Below are positions 53,070 to 62,727 of a stretch of 64,000 bases of DNA, piece after piece; the first letter of the stretch is position 1, and the number at the start of each line of letters is the position of its first letter. The notes beneath the pieces are model-generated. The model saw only the letters and a list, made by a program, of their open reading frames with translations, made no database searches and was not told where the DNA came from. The position numbers were made by a program, and so were the translations under genes. Origin of the DNA: Rhodovulum sp. P5 (lineage in GTDB: Bacteria > Pseudomonadota > Alphaproteobacteria > Rhodobacterales > Rhodobacteraceae). The stretch spans positions 1-64,000 of the forward strand of contig NZ_CP015043.1 of NCBI RefSeq assembly GCF_002079305.1, in the 5' to 3' direction.

Positions 53070-53343
53070 TCCGGGGCAGGGGGCGGGCCCGGCGCGCAAG
53101 GCCGGGGAATGCGTGGCTTTGTGCCGTCTTGGCCCGATCGGTCACACAACCGCCCCCCCGCCGTCCCATTGTTTCCGCATCGGCCGGTAATTGCCGCGTC
53201 CGCGCCCCCCTCTGGCCCCAATTCCGTTGCAACCAAAGCGAAAAAAGCGCATAGCGTTGCGCGATTTTTACAGGACGTTGCAATAGGCTCCGGCGGGTGG
53301 CTCTGGCTGCCGGCAGGCAATTGGCAAGAGCAGAGGAACGAGC
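53070..53343. promoter_or_regulatory. Promoter gap before the oxidoreductase operon
   Basis: 274 bases. An AT-rich part around 53220-53285 contains two TTGCAA elements and a run of A. This is the likely promoter of the operon starting at 53344, but no clear -35/-10 pair was chosen. Confidence 0.4.
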
Positions 53344-54435
53344 ATGACAGACAAGGTCAGGGTGGCCGTTGTGGGCCTTGGCAAGATGGGGATCAGTCAT
53401 TTCGGCATGGTCAACGCCCATCCCGATGCCGAAACGCTGGCCTGCGACGGGTCGGGCTTCATGGTGGATGCGCTGACCAAGAACATCGCCACGCCGATCT
53501 ACAAGGATTACGACACCCTGCTGGAGAAGGAACCGCTGGACGCGGTGATCATCGCCACGCCCTCGCGCCTGCACGCGCCGATGGTAAAGGCCGCGCTGGA
53601 CCGCGACATCCATGTCTTCTGCGAGAAACCCTTTTGTCTCGACTGGGGCGACAGTGCCGCGCTGACCGATCTGGCCGCGGAAAAGGGCCGGGTGGCGCAG
53701 GTGGGGTACCACTATCGCTATGTCGGCGCCTTCCAGGAGATGAAGCGCATCCTCGATAGCGGCGCGCTGGGAAAGGTCACCCATGTGCTGGCCGAGGCCT
53801 ACGGGCCCGTCGTGCTGCGCCCCAAGCGCGCCACTTGGCGCACCCAGAAGGAAGAGGGCGGCGGCTGTCTCTACGATTACGCGGCGCACCCGCTGAACCT
53901 TCTGAACTGGTATTTCGGCGCGCCCGACCAGGTAATGGGCTCGGTCCTGGGGCAGGTGTTCTCCGAAGGCACCGACGACCAGGTGTTTTCCACCCTGCAA
54001 TGGACGGACGGGCCGACGGCGCAGCTTTCGGTCAACTGGTCGGATGAAAGCCATCGCAAGATGTCCACCAAGATCGCGATGATCGGCACCAATGGCCGGC
54101 TTTATGCCGACCGGCAGGAATGCCAGCTGTTCCTGCGCGACCCCCATGACGGGCTGCCGGGATATGAACCCGGCTGGACGGTGAAATACACCACCGAACT
54201 GACCGACGAGGTCTGGTTCTACCTGCGGGGTGAGGAATATTCCGCCCAGATCGCCGATTTCGTCGAGGCCGTGCGCGACGGCAAGTCGGGGGCGGTCGAA
54301 AACTCCTTCGCCTCCGCGACCGAGACCGACCGGACGCTGGCCATGATCATCGAGAATGCCGAAACGGGCCAGACCGTGGGCGAGGCGCGCGCGATGCAGG
54401 CGCCGAAGAAACGCGGCTGGTTCGGGCGCGGGTAA
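53344..54435 (+). CDS. Gfo/Idh/MocA-family oxidoreductase
   Basis: 363 residues with the Rossmann start VRVAVVGLGKMGISHFGMVNAHPDAE, EKPFCLDWGDSA, and the C-terminal alpha/beta domain region (GGGCLYDYAAHPLNLLNWYFGAPDQ with catalytic-place His). The family uses NAD(P) to oxidise or reduce sugars and nucleotide sugars. It may act on a UDP- or dTDP-sugar intermediate. It leads an operon with a TIM-barrel-like protein and a WecG-type transferase, 11 bases apart. The C-terminal basic end (KKRGWFGRG) is unusual but not informative. Confidence 0.87.
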   Translation: MTDKVRVAVVGLGKMGISHFGMVNAHPDAETLACDGSGFMVDALTKNIATPIYKDYDTLLEKEPLDAVIIATPSRLHAPMVKAALDRDIHVFCEKPFCLDWGDSAALTDLAAEKGRVAQVGYHYRYVGAFQEMKRILDSGALGKVTHVLAEAYGPVVLRPKRATWRTQKEEGGGCLYDYAAHPLNLLNWYFGAPDQVMGSVLGQVFSEGTDDQVFSTLQWTDGPTAQLSVNWSDESHRKMSTKIAMIGTNGRLYADRQECQLFLRDPHDGLPGYEPGWTVKYTTELTDEVWFYLRGEEYSAQIADFVEAVRDGKSGAVENSFASATETDRTLAMIIENAETGQTVGEARAMQAPKKRGWFGRG

Positions 54436-54446
54436 GGAGACAGGAC

Positions 54447-55316
54447 ATGGACAGGCTTCTTTTCGGCGACAACCAGTTTTTCGGCATCAACCACATGTCC
54501 GAGGAAAAGGCCCGCGCACAGGCGATGCGGTTCCAGAAAACCGACGCGATCATGGATGTGCTCGACATCGCCTATGACGAGGGGATCCGCACCTTCATGT
54601 GCACCACGCACGACCGGATCGCCGCCATCGCGGACCGGGTGCGCGCCAATCCCGCGCGCTATCCCGATTTCCAGTTCTACCCGTGCATGCCCTATGCCCA
54701 CAAATATGCCAATGCGATGACCGAATACGGCATGGTCGGCGCGCTGAAGCATTTCATGCCCGACGATGGGTTGTTTGCCACCGCGCTGGCGGGGGGCAAG
54801 GCGCTGGCCACGAAAGAGGTCGACGGCATCGCCAAGGTGCTGATCGACATGGAGATGAAGATGTTCGCCGGCACCAAGACGCCGGTGATCTTCGTGCAGA
54901 ACATCTTTACCGATCTTCTGCTCGGCATGGGCTTCACCCGCGCGCTGCGGATCTTTTACGATCACATCGTGGAGAAATACGACGCCGAACCCGCCTTCAT
55001 CACGATGAACATGCCGATGCTGCTGGACGCCCTTGAGAAAGAGGGGATCGAGCGGCCGATCATCTGTTCGAACATCAACAAAATCGGCTTCCGCATGGCG
55101 GGCGGCTTCGACGCTTATCTTGATGCGCTGAAATCGGGCCGGGTGCGGGCGATCGCGATGTCGGTCTATGCCTCGGGCGCCATTCCCGCGGATGAGGCGA
55201 TCCACTGGGTGTCCGAATTGCCGGGCGTGGAATCCATCGTCTTCGGCGCGTCCTCGGCGGGCAATATCCGCGGCACGAAAGCTTTGGTCGACAAATACAT
55301 GAAGGAGGCCGCGTGA
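54447..55316 (+). CDS. Conserved protein of unknown function, TIM-barrel-like
   Basis: 289 residues; not assigned to a named family. The strand-helix pattern looks like a TIM barrel: MDRLLFGDNQFFGINHMSEE, GIRTFMCTTHDRIAAI, FYPCMPYAHKYANAM, RPIICSNINKIGFR, VRAIAMSVYASGAI and SIVFGASSAGNIRGT. The closing motif resembles an aldo/keto-reductase or radical-independent aldolase barrel, but no catalytic residues can be named. It follows the oxidoreductase with AAGGAGA and overlaps the next start (GTGATG). It is probably an enzyme in the same sugar pathway. Confidence 0.75.
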   Translation: MDRLLFGDNQFFGINHMSEEKARAQAMRFQKTDAIMDVLDIAYDEGIRTFMCTTHDRIAAIADRVRANPARYPDFQFYPCMPYAHKYANAMTEYGMVGALKHFMPDDGLFATALAGGKALATKEVDGIAKVLIDMEMKMFAGTKTPVIFVQNIFTDLLLGMGFTRALRIFYDHIVEKYDAEPAFITMNMPMLLDALEKEGIERPIICSNINKIGFRMAGGFDAYLDALKSGRVRAIAMSVYASGAIPADEAIHWVSELPGVESIVFGASSAGNIRGTKALVDKYMKEAA

Positions 55317-56140
55317 TGGCCGATGGCAGCACCATGCCCCCCGCCCCGGTGAAGGCCGATTTCCCCAAGGTGAAGATCCTCAACGCCTGGGTGCATGACC
55401 TTTCCATGGATGAACTGGTGGAAAACTTCACCGAAGGCGCGCTGCTGACGCTGCATGTGGACAGCATCATGAAGCTGCAGAAGGACCGCGCGTTTCACGC
55501 GATCTTCGACCAGTTCGACGTGATCACCTGCGACAGCCAGATCATGACCTTCGCGCTGCAATTCCTCGGCACGCCGGTCAAGGAACGGGTGTCGGGGTCG
55601 GACTATTTCCCGCGCTTTTACATGCATCACAAGGACAACCCCGATGTGACCGTCTTCCTTCTGGGCGGCAAGCCGGGGATCGCGGACCTGGCGGCCAAGA
55701 ACGTCAACGCCAAGGTGGGCCGTGAGATCATCGTGGGCACCGATGCCCCCGCCTTCGATTTCGAGACGAAACCGGGCGAGATCGACCGGATGATCGAGGC
55801 GGTGAATGCCTCGGGCGCGACGGTCTGCCTGGTCGGTCTTGGCGGCGGACGGCAGGAAAAGTTCATCGTCAAATACCGCGACCGGATGCCCAAGGTGAAG
55901 TTGTGGCTGCCCCTGGGCGGCACCATCGATTACGAGAGCGGCACCTTTGCCCGCCCGCCCGCCTGGATCACCGATGCGGGCTTTGAGTGGCTCTACCGGC
56001 TGGTCAAGGAACCGCGCGCGCGCTTCCACCGCTATGTCATCCACGAGCCGCCCTTCATCATCGCGCTGCTGAAGCAGAAGCTGGGGCTTTACCGCGATCC
56101 GTTCGCCAAGGATGCGTCCTCTGCGCCCCGGGGAGGGTGA
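55316..56140 (+). CDS. WecG/TagA/CpsF-family glycosyltransferase
   Basis: 274 residues with the family core: TLHVDSIMKLQKDRAFHAIFDQFDVITCDSQIM (with the conserved Asp), VFLLGGKPGIADLAA and VCLVGLGGGRQEKFIVKYRDRMPKVKLWLPLGGTIDYESGT. It lacks a GT-A or GT-B Rossmann motif, as expected for GT26. It would transfer a sugar such as N-acetylmannosaminuronate or glucose onto a lipid-linked acceptor. It begins at ATG 55316 (or GTG 55313), with AAGGAGG just upstream, inside the end of the previous gene. Confidence 0.9.
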   Translation: MADGSTMPPAPVKADFPKVKILNAWVHDLSMDELVENFTEGALLTLHVDSIMKLQKDRAFHAIFDQFDVITCDSQIMTFALQFLGTPVKERVSGSDYFPRFYMHHKDNPDVTVFLLGGKPGIADLAAKNVNAKVGREIIVGTDAPAFDFETKPGEIDRMIEAVNASGATVCLVGLGGGRQEKFIVKYRDRMPKVKLWLPLGGTIDYESGTFARPPAWITDAGFEWLYRLVKEPRARFHRYVIHEPPFIIALLKQKLGLYRDPFAKDASSAPRGG

Positions 56141-56234
56141 GTGAGGCCCGCCCCGCAATGAGGTTCGACACATTACAGGCCGCCGGACAGCCTGCGCGCG
56201 CCGGGGCCCGGCCGCCCGTAAGGATATGAAAGGG

Positions 56235-56251
56235 CCTTGTACGCTACAAGG
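56235..56251. promoter_or_regulatory. Short inverted repeat before the second sulfotransferase gene
   Basis: CCTTGTA and TACAAGG with a CGC centre (7-base arms), 79 bases before the sulfotransferase start. It could be a regulator site or a weak stem ending the preceding operon. Confidence 0.35.
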
Positions 56252-56329
56252 TCGCCACCTTCCGTCCGGGGCGCGTGACAGCGGTCCTGCCTCCGGATGC
56301 CCGCAGCCGGCCATCGAGGCGAAACACCC

Positions 56330-57130
56330 ATGATCATCAGCGACGAACACAACTTCTGTTTCATCCACATTCCCAAATGCGGCGGCTCCACGATCCGCGA
56401 CCAGATCGGCGATCTCGACTCCCTGGGCGGGTTCTTTCACGGCCGCACCGAAGAGATCCCCGGCGGCCCGCATCAGAAGGCGCATCTGCCGCTGCATGCG
56501 ATCCGCGACTATTTCCCCGAGATCTTCGAAAGGATCAGCGGGCTGGAAAAGATCGTGATCGTGCGCGACCCCGAGGCCCGGTTCCTGTCGGCGATGTCGC
56601 AGCGCGCGCGCGAAACCCATGGCAAGTTCCTGGACGAGCTGACCGAGGCGGAGCTGCGCGCCGATTTCCGCGAAATCGCGGATCATCTGAAGGCGCATCC
56701 CGCCCTGCCGTCCTTCGACTTCCGGCATTTCGTGCGGCAGTCGGATTTCGCCAATCTCGACGGCAAGCTTGTCGTGGAACATGTGGTCCCGCTGGAGCGG
56801 ATCTCGGAACTGGTCGTGTTCCTGTCCGAACGCACCGGCCGCTACATGGACAGCGCCTATCATTCCAACCAGACGGTGGTGATCCGCAACAAGACCCTGC
56901 AATCGTCATTGCTGTGGGTGAAGGAACTGGTGAAGAGCGTCCTGCCGATCACCGTCTACGGGAAGATCAAGGAATTCGGGCTGAGCCTGTTCACGGACCG
57001 GGGGGTCGCGCCCCATGTCCTGAAGGCCCTGGAAAAGGAGGGGTTCCGGGACTTCGTGACAACCTTCTATGCCGATGACTATGCCCTTCTGGAACTGGGG
57101 CGGTCCCGCAATACCCTGACGGGGGGGTGA
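56330..57130 (+). CDS. Sulfotransferase family 2-like protein
   Basis: 266 residues that open with FCFIHIPKCGGSTIRDQIG, the PAPS 5'-phosphosulfate loop of carbohydrate sulfotransferases, followed by EKIVIVRDPEARFLSAMSQRARE, the 3'-phosphate site. It is not closely alike in sequence to the sulfotransferase at 4983, so two positions or sugars may be sulfated. It lies 67 bases before a Gfo/Idh gene on the same strand. ATG 56330 follows GAGGCG; the frame opens earlier without a site. Confidence 0.88.
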   Translation: MIISDEHNFCFIHIPKCGGSTIRDQIGDLDSLGGFFHGRTEEIPGGPHQKAHLPLHAIRDYFPEIFERISGLEKIVIVRDPEARFLSAMSQRARETHGKFLDELTEAELRADFREIADHLKAHPALPSFDFRHFVRQSDFANLDGKLVVEHVVPLERISELVVFLSERTGRYMDSAYHSNQTVVIRNKTLQSSLLWVKELVKSVLPITVYGKIKEFGLSLFTDRGVAPHVLKALEKEGFRDFVTTFYADDYALLELGRSRNTLTGG

Positions 57131-57197
57131 CCCCCCCGGGCGCCGGCCCGGGCGGCCTTGTGCAACGATCCGCATATCCGACAGAAGGAACCTCTCC

Positions 57198-58292
57198 ATG
57201 ACCGAGCTGCCACGCCGTCCCGTCCGCTGGGCCATTCTCGGCACCGGGGCGGTGTCGCGCAAATTCGCGTGGGATCTGCGCCGGGCAGGCGGGATTCTGG
57301 CGGCCGTCGCCTCGCGCGATCCCGAAAACGCCCGCCGTTTCGCCCATGACCTGGACGTGGCCGTGGCCGCGCCCGACTATGCCGCCGCCGTGGCCGCGGA
57401 TGTCGACGCGGTCTATGTGGCCACGCCGCCGGCCCTGCACGAGGCGCATGCGCTGCTGGCCATCGCCGCGGGCAAGCCCGTGCTGGTGGAAAAACCCTTT
57501 GCCCTGGATGCCGCCGCGGCCGCCCGCATCGCCGCGGCCGCCCGCGCGGCGGGCGTCTTCTGCATGGAGGCGATGTGGACCCGGTTCCAGCCGCTGCCCA
57601 CGCTGGTGCAGCAGCGGATCGCCGACGGCGCCCTGGGCGAGCTGCGCGGGTTCGAGGCACGCTTTTGCGGGGCGAACCTGCCCGAGGCAGGCGGCGGTAT
57701 CTTCGATGCTGATGCGGGCGGCGGGGCGCTGATGCATCGGGGCATCTATCCCCTGTCGCTGGCGCGCTGGTTCCTTGGTCCCGTGGCCGAGGTGCAGACC
57801 ATGGCCCGGATCGGGGCCTCCGGCGTGGACGAGGACAGCGTGCTGCTGTTGCGGCACGAGGGCGGCGCACTGTCGACCCTGCGCGCCAGCCTGCGCAGCG
57901 CGGGCGACGAGGGCATCACCGTCTATGGCACACGGGCCACGTTGCAGGTGGAAGGGCCGGTCTGGCGGCCCACCGGCGCGGTTCTGCGCCCCACATGGGC
58001 GGGCCCGGCCCGGCCGGGCAAACCGCCCCGGCTGGAGGCCTTGCGCGAAAGCGGCGCATGGATCGCGGTTTCGGAGCGGCTTTCGGGGGTCAAACGGCTG
58101 ATCCGCGGGCGGGGCGAACGCCTGCACGCGCCCTTTGCGGGCAACGGCTATCGGCACGAGGCGCAGGCGCTGATGGCCGCGCTGGCCGAGGGCCGGACGG
58201 AAGAGCCGCGGATGACGCTGGCCCAAAGCGTGGAGATCATGGAACTCGTCGATGCGGCGCGCATCGCCTGGGGCAGGGGAGAAGACGCATGA
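57198..58292 (+). CDS. Gfo/Idh/MocA-family oxidoreductase
   Basis: 364 residues: RWAILGTGAVSRKFAWDLRRAGG is the nucleotide loop and VLVEKPFALDAAAAARI the EKP motif. CMEAMWTRFQPLPTLVQQRIADGALGELRGFEARF follows in the manner of trans-1,2-dihydrobenzenediol/glucose-fructose oxidoreductases. It ends with the overlap ATGA onto the next Gfo/Idh gene. The two may catalyse successive steps on one sugar. Confidence 0.87.
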   Translation: MTELPRRPVRWAILGTGAVSRKFAWDLRRAGGILAAVASRDPENARRFAHDLDVAVAAPDYAAAVAADVDAVYVATPPALHEAHALLAIAAGKPVLVEKPFALDAAAAARIAAAARAAGVFCMEAMWTRFQPLPTLVQQRIADGALGELRGFEARFCGANLPEAGGGIFDADAGGGALMHRGIYPLSLARWFLGPVAEVQTMARIGASGVDEDSVLLLRHEGGALSTLRASLRSAGDEGITVYGTRATLQVEGPVWRPTGAVLRPTWAGPARPGKPPRLEALRESGAWIAVSERLSGVKRLIRGRGERLHAPFAGNGYRHEAQALMAALAEGRTEEPRMTLAQSVEIMELVDAARIAWGRGEDA

Positions 58293-59590
58293 AGATCGGC
58301 GTTGTCGGCTGCGGCTATGTCTTCGACATCTACATGGGCACCATCGCCCGCCATCCCGGCATCGACATCGTGGCGGTGGCCGACCGGAACATGGCCCGGG
58401 CGCGCGCCGCGGGCGCCCATTACGGGCTGCGTGTGCATGACGACGCGGCCGCGCTTCTGGCCGATCCGGAAATCGACATCGTCGCCAATTTCACCTCGAT
58501 CGAATCCCATGACGAGATCAGCCGCGCCGCGCTGGAGGCGGGCAAGCATGTCTATTCCGAAAAGCCGCTGGTGACCGATATGGGGGCCGCCCGCGCGCTG
58601 GCGGACCTGGCCGCGGCAAAGGGGCTGCGGCTGTCCTGTGCGCCGTCCAATGCGCTGTCGCCCGCGGTGCAGACCCTGTGGAAGGCGACCCATGACGGCA
58701 CCGTCGGCGATGTGCGCATGGTCTATGCGGAATTCGACGACAACCCGGTCTACCTGCTGAAGCCCGAGACGTGGAAATCGGCCTCCGGCGCGCCCTGGCC
58801 GTATTTGCATGAATACGAGATGGGCTGCACCTGGGAACATGTGGGCTATCACCTGACATGGATGTGCGCGATCTTCGGCCCTGTCCGGCGCGTCACCGCC
58901 TTTTCGAAACACACCCTGCCCGACAAAACGGACAAGACCCTAAACCCGCCCGATACGCCGGATTTCTCGGTCGCCTGCCTCGATTTCGAAAGCGGGGTGG
59001 TGGGGCGGATCACCTGTTCCATCGCGGCGCCCGCCGATCACCGGATGCGGATCATCGGCAACAAGGGGGTGCTGAGCGCGGACAGCTATCGCGACTATAC
59101 CTGCCCGGTGCGGGTGGAGCCCTTTAACGGGGTCACGCTGTCGGCCCGCAACCTGCGCATCGTGCGCGAGAACACGCTTTTGCAGCGGCTGACCGGCGTG
59201 GGGGGGCGGACCCTGCCCTTGGCCGACAATCCCGTGGCGGGCGTGCTGCCGCCCGCGCCCCTGCCGCGGACCGCGCTGAAGGCGCGCCTGAAACGCTGGC
59301 TGGCCCGGCAGAAGGGGCAGCAGGACAAATGCGCAGGTCTGGCGGAACTGGCCGAGGCGATCCGTGCGGGGCGGCCGCATTTCCCCTCGGCCGAGTTCAC
59401 GCTGCACCTGACCGAACTGACGCTGGCCATTCAGGCCGCCGGGCCCGATGGCGCCAGCCACACGCCGGTGCACCGGTTCGACCCCGCCCCGATGCCCGAC
59501 CGCACCCGCGCGGGGCGCGACTATCGCCCCCTTGCACGGCCCGCGTTTCTGCCGCGGCTGGTGCAGGGGATCACCGGCAAGGGGGCATGA
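58289..59590 (+). CDS. Gfo/Idh/MocA-family oxidoreductase (complete copy)
   Basis: 433 residues with the start MKIGVVGCGYVFDIYMGTIARHPG, VYSEKPLVTDMGAARALADLAA, and a C-terminal domain with a longer-than-usual tail (about 100 residues rich in Arg and Leu). It overlaps the upstream gene (ATGA) and the downstream GT4 gene (ATGA). The three are one co-translated unit. Its last 265 bases are the first bases of the window. Confidence 0.88.
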   Translation: MKIGVVGCGYVFDIYMGTIARHPGIDIVAVADRNMARARAAGAHYGLRVHDDAAALLADPEIDIVANFTSIESHDEISRAALEAGKHVYSEKPLVTDMGAARALADLAAAKGLRLSCAPSNALSPAVQTLWKATHDGTVGDVRMVYAEFDDNPVYLLKPETWKSASGAPWPYLHEYEMGCTWEHVGYHLTWMCAIFGPVRRVTAFSKHTLPDKTDKTLNPPDTPDFSVACLDFESGVVGRITCSIAAPADHRMRIIGNKGVLSADSYRDYTCPVRVEPFNGVTLSARNLRIVRENTLLQRLTGVGGRTLPLADNPVAGVLPPAPLPRTALKARLKRWLARQKGQQDKCAGLAELAEAIRAGRPHFPSAEFTLHLTELTLAIQAAGPDGASHTPVHRFDPAPMPDRTRAGRDYRPLARPAFLPRLVQGITGKGA

Positions 59591-60897
59591 CAATGGAGAT
59601 GACACCGATGAACCGGGCCAAAACCGCCCCCGCCGCGCAGGCCGGCGCCCTGCCGCGCATCGCCTATCTGGTCGGGCAGTTTCCCGAAGCCTCGCTGACC
59701 TTCATCACCCGCGAGATCGAGGAATTGCGCGCGCTGGGGGCAGAGGTTCTGACCTGTTCGATCCGCAAGACCCCGCCGGTGCAGCATCCCGGCGCGTCGG
59801 AAAAGGCGATGGCGGAGACCACTTTCAACGTGCTGGCCGCGGCGCGCAACCCGCTGCGGTTCGCGGCCTCGCTGGTCTGGCTGGCCCGCCGGCCGCGCCG
59901 GGCGCTGGCCGCGCTGAAGCTGGCGCTGGCCACCAGCGGGCCGGGGCCGCGGGCGATGCTGTACCAGATCATCTATTTCATCGAGGCCGCGATCCTGGCC
60001 CGCCATCTGGAACGGCAGGGGGTGGGCCATGTGCACAGCCATTTCGTGGTGGGCAACTGCACCGTCGCGATGCTGGTGGCCGAGATGACCGCGATCCGCT
60101 TCAGCTTTACCCTGCACGGGCCGGCGGACCTGTTCGAACCCTTCCGCTGGCGGCTGGACGAAAAGGTCGCGCGGGCCGATTTCGTCTCGACGATTTCGTA
60201 TTACGCGCGCAGCCAGATCATGTTCTTTTCCGACCCCGCCCATTGGGAGAAGATCCGGATCATCCATTGCGGGGTCCGGCCCGCGCTTTACGAAACGCCG
60301 CCGGGGCCGCCGATCCCGCCCCGGGCCGAGGGCGAGATCCGGCTGCTGTTCGTGGGGCGGCTGGCGCCGGTCAAGGGGCTGCGGGTCCTGCTGGAGGCGC
60401 TGGCGGAGCTTGCCCCCGAGATCCCCGGTCTGCGGCTGGTGCTGGTGGGCGACGGCCCCGACCGTGCCCGGCTGGAAGAGGCGGCCGCGCCACTGGGCGA
60501 CCGCGTGACCTTTACCGGCTACCTGTCCCAGGACGAGGTCGCCGGGGCCATGCAAGGCACCGATATCTGCGTGCTGCCGAGTTTCGCCGAGGGCGTGCCG
60601 GTGGTGCTGATGGAGGCGTTCGCCAGCGCCAAGCCGGTGATCGCGACCCAGGTCGCCGGGGTGGGGGAGCTGGTGGCGCAGGGCGAAAGCGGCCTGATCG
60701 TGCCGCCGGGCGACCGTGACAGCCTGATCGCGGCGATCCGCAAACTGGCCGCCGATCCGGACCTGCGGGCGCGGATGGGCGCGGCCGGGCGCGCGAAGGT
60801 GGTCGCCGATTTCGATATCTCGGTCGAGGCGTCGCGGCTGGCGCGGCTGTTCGCGGGACAGGCGGGCGATGCGGTGCGCCCCGATCCCTTGTCCTGA
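59587..60897 (+). CDS. GT4-type glycosyltransferase (second reading of 262-1572)
   Basis: Identical to the gene at 262-1572. Here its upstream context is complete: the ATG overlaps the stop of the Gfo/Idh gene (ATGA), confirming the chosen start. Confidence 0.9.
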   Translation: MTMEMTPMNRAKTAPAAQAGALPRIAYLVGQFPEASLTFITREIEELRALGAEVLTCSIRKTPPVQHPGASEKAMAETTFNVLAAARNPLRFAASLVWLARRPRRALAALKLALATSGPGPRAMLYQIIYFIEAAILARHLERQGVGHVHSHFVVGNCTVAMLVAEMTAIRFSFTLHGPADLFEPFRWRLDEKVARADFVSTISYYARSQIMFFSDPAHWEKIRIIHCGVRPALYETPPGPPIPPRAEGEIRLLFVGRLAPVKGLRVLLEALAELAPEIPGLRLVLVGDGPDRARLEEAAAPLGDRVTFTGYLSQDEVAGAMQGTDICVLPSFAEGVPVVLMEAFASAKPVIATQVAGVGELVAQGESGLIVPPGDRDSLIAAIRKLAADPDLRARMGAAGRAKVVADFDISVEASRLARLFAGQAGDAVRPDPLS

Positions 60898-61002
60898 GCG
60901 CGTTTCAGACCGGCCCGGCCTGACGACCCGGGCGTTGCCCGTTGGGGCCGGTCCCCCCGGTCACATATCCGGCCACGCAGCCGGCCAAACGGGCCGGGGG
61001 TC

Positions 61003-62577
61003 TCAGATGATCGCGAGGTTCCCGGTGGCGACGGCGGTGCCATAGACGATGGCATTGGCCGTGGCATGGGCCAGGATCGGGTCGGTGACATTGCCCCTGC
61101 GGCGCATGACCGCCGAGAAGATGAGCCCCGCGACGAACGCCTCGGCCCAGCGGTCGTGCAGCGCGGCGAACAGCCCCGCCGAGACAACCGCCGCCAGAAC
61201 CGTCCAGAGCCGGCCGGAGCCGAGCCGCAGCCGCTCTTCCAGGTAGTCGCGGAAGAACAGCTCCTCGACCAGCGGCACCAGAACCACCGTGCCCAGCCCC
61301 CTGAAGATGAACCAGCCGATCAAAAGCCCGCCCGACAGCGCGCCATAGGGCGGGGTGTCCGTCGGGGCGACGGGGATCAGGACCCAGTAAAGCCCGATCA
61401 CGGCCCCCGCGGCCAGCGCCACGGGATCGGCCCGCCAGGCCAGCCGGCGATAGACCGGCAAGAAGCCGGCCACCACCGCGGCCACCAGCAGAACCCGGCC
61501 GGGATAGAGCATCCCCGGCGCCTGCGAAATCGTGGAGACGATCAGCGCGCTCAGCATGAAGACCGCGAAGGGCAGGATCCGCGCCACCGCCGGGTCGCGC
61601 CAGAACGGCAGGGCCGGGGCAGGGGGGCGGGCCGGCGCGGCGGCGGCCGGCCCGTTCCGCTTGAGCGCGGGCACGGTTTGCGCAAGGGCGATGATCCCCA
61701 GCGCGATCAGGGTGAACAAAAGCCAGCCCGCATGGCTGTGGAACCCGCCAACGGCCAGCGCGGAATTGCCCTCCAGCCCGATGATCAGAAGCAGCGCGAT
61801 CCGCACCACATTGAAGGTCATGGAGGCCGCGATCCCCAGCGGGTAGAGCAGCAGGACCCGGGGAAACCGCAGATCGTGGCGGAAGAGGAACAGGTAGAGC
61901 GTCACGAAAAGCACCACCAGGGCGATGCCCTCGATGCCCGAACAGGCCGGCGCGATCGAGATCGAGAACGCCTCGGTGCCGATTTCCTTGTTTGCGGGGT
62001 TGGAGATGACGTCATAGCCCAGCGTCCGGACGATCCATGTCACGATATCGAAGGTCGCCGTGGCCAGTGTTTCCAGCCGCCAGACCGAGCGCACCTGGAT
62101 CGCCAGAAGCGGCGTCAGGAAACCGCCGACAAGCACGGGCAGCAGGGTCCACCGGTTGTCCCGCGCAAGCTGCCACCAGGCCCGGGGCGGGGCCAGCCAC
62201 AGGCACAGCGACAAGAGCATCACTGCGGTCCCCCCGGCCCAGAGCGCAAATCCCGGGGTCGGTGCGACGGTGCCGGGGGTGCCCCGCAGCAGCACCAGCG
62301 GCGACAGCATCAGCACCGCGCCCAGCCCGTTGACCGCCAGGGGCCAGAGGTTCTGGCCCGCCGTGCGGAACAGTTGCCGCAGGGCATCGCGGTTGAACAT
62401 CGCAAACAGCGCGAAGGCGGCGACAAGGCAATAGGTCGAGATGATCAGGCCGCTGGACGCCTGGCAGAGCACGAGCGGATAGCTGGCATGGCAATGGGAT
62501 TCCACGATCAGCTTGTAGACGAGGCCCGCGCCGCCAAGTTCGGCAACAAGCAGGAGGAAACCGGTCAGAAGGGGCAT
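61003..62577 (-). CDS. xrtE: XrtE exosortase-protease (second reading of 1678-3252)
   Basis: Identical to the gene at 1678-3252; the same Cys-Arg-His and EE motifs are present. It is the same physical gene if the molecule is circular. Confidence 0.88.
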   Translation of the reverse strand: MPLLTGFLLLVAELGGAGLVYKLIVESHCHASYPLVLCQASSGLIISTYCLVAAFALFAMFNRDALRQLFRTAGQNLWPLAVNGLGAVLMLSPLVLLRGTPGTVAPTPGFALWAGGTAVMLLSLCLWLAPPRAWWQLARDNRWTLLPVLVGGFLTPLLAIQVRSVWRLETLATATFDIVTWIVRTLGYDVISNPANKEIGTEAFSISIAPACSGIEGIALVVLFVTLYLFLFRHDLRFPRVLLLYPLGIAASMTFNVVRIALLLIIGLEGNSALAVGGFHSHAGWLLFTLIALGIIALAQTVPALKRNGPAAAAPARPPAPALPFWRDPAVARILPFAVFMLSALIVSTISQAPGMLYPGRVLLVAAVVAGFLPVYRRLAWRADPVALAAGAVIGLYWVLIPVAPTDTPPYGALSGGLLIGWFIFRGLGTVVLVPLVEELFFRDYLEERLRLGSGRLWTVLAAVVSAGLFAALHDRWAEAFVAGLIFSAVMRRRGNVTDPILAHATANAIVYGTAVATGNLAII

Positions 62578-62727
62578 ATCGGGTCTCAATCGTTGCTTCG
62601 GGTCGCGTGTCGGGCGGAATGGGCATCGTGATCGGGACGGGCCCGGACGGCGGCCCCGGTCCGCGCCGCGGGGCGACGCGGATGCCGGGGCAGGGGGGGC
62701 GTCAGGTCCCCTGTGCCAGATCCGCGG

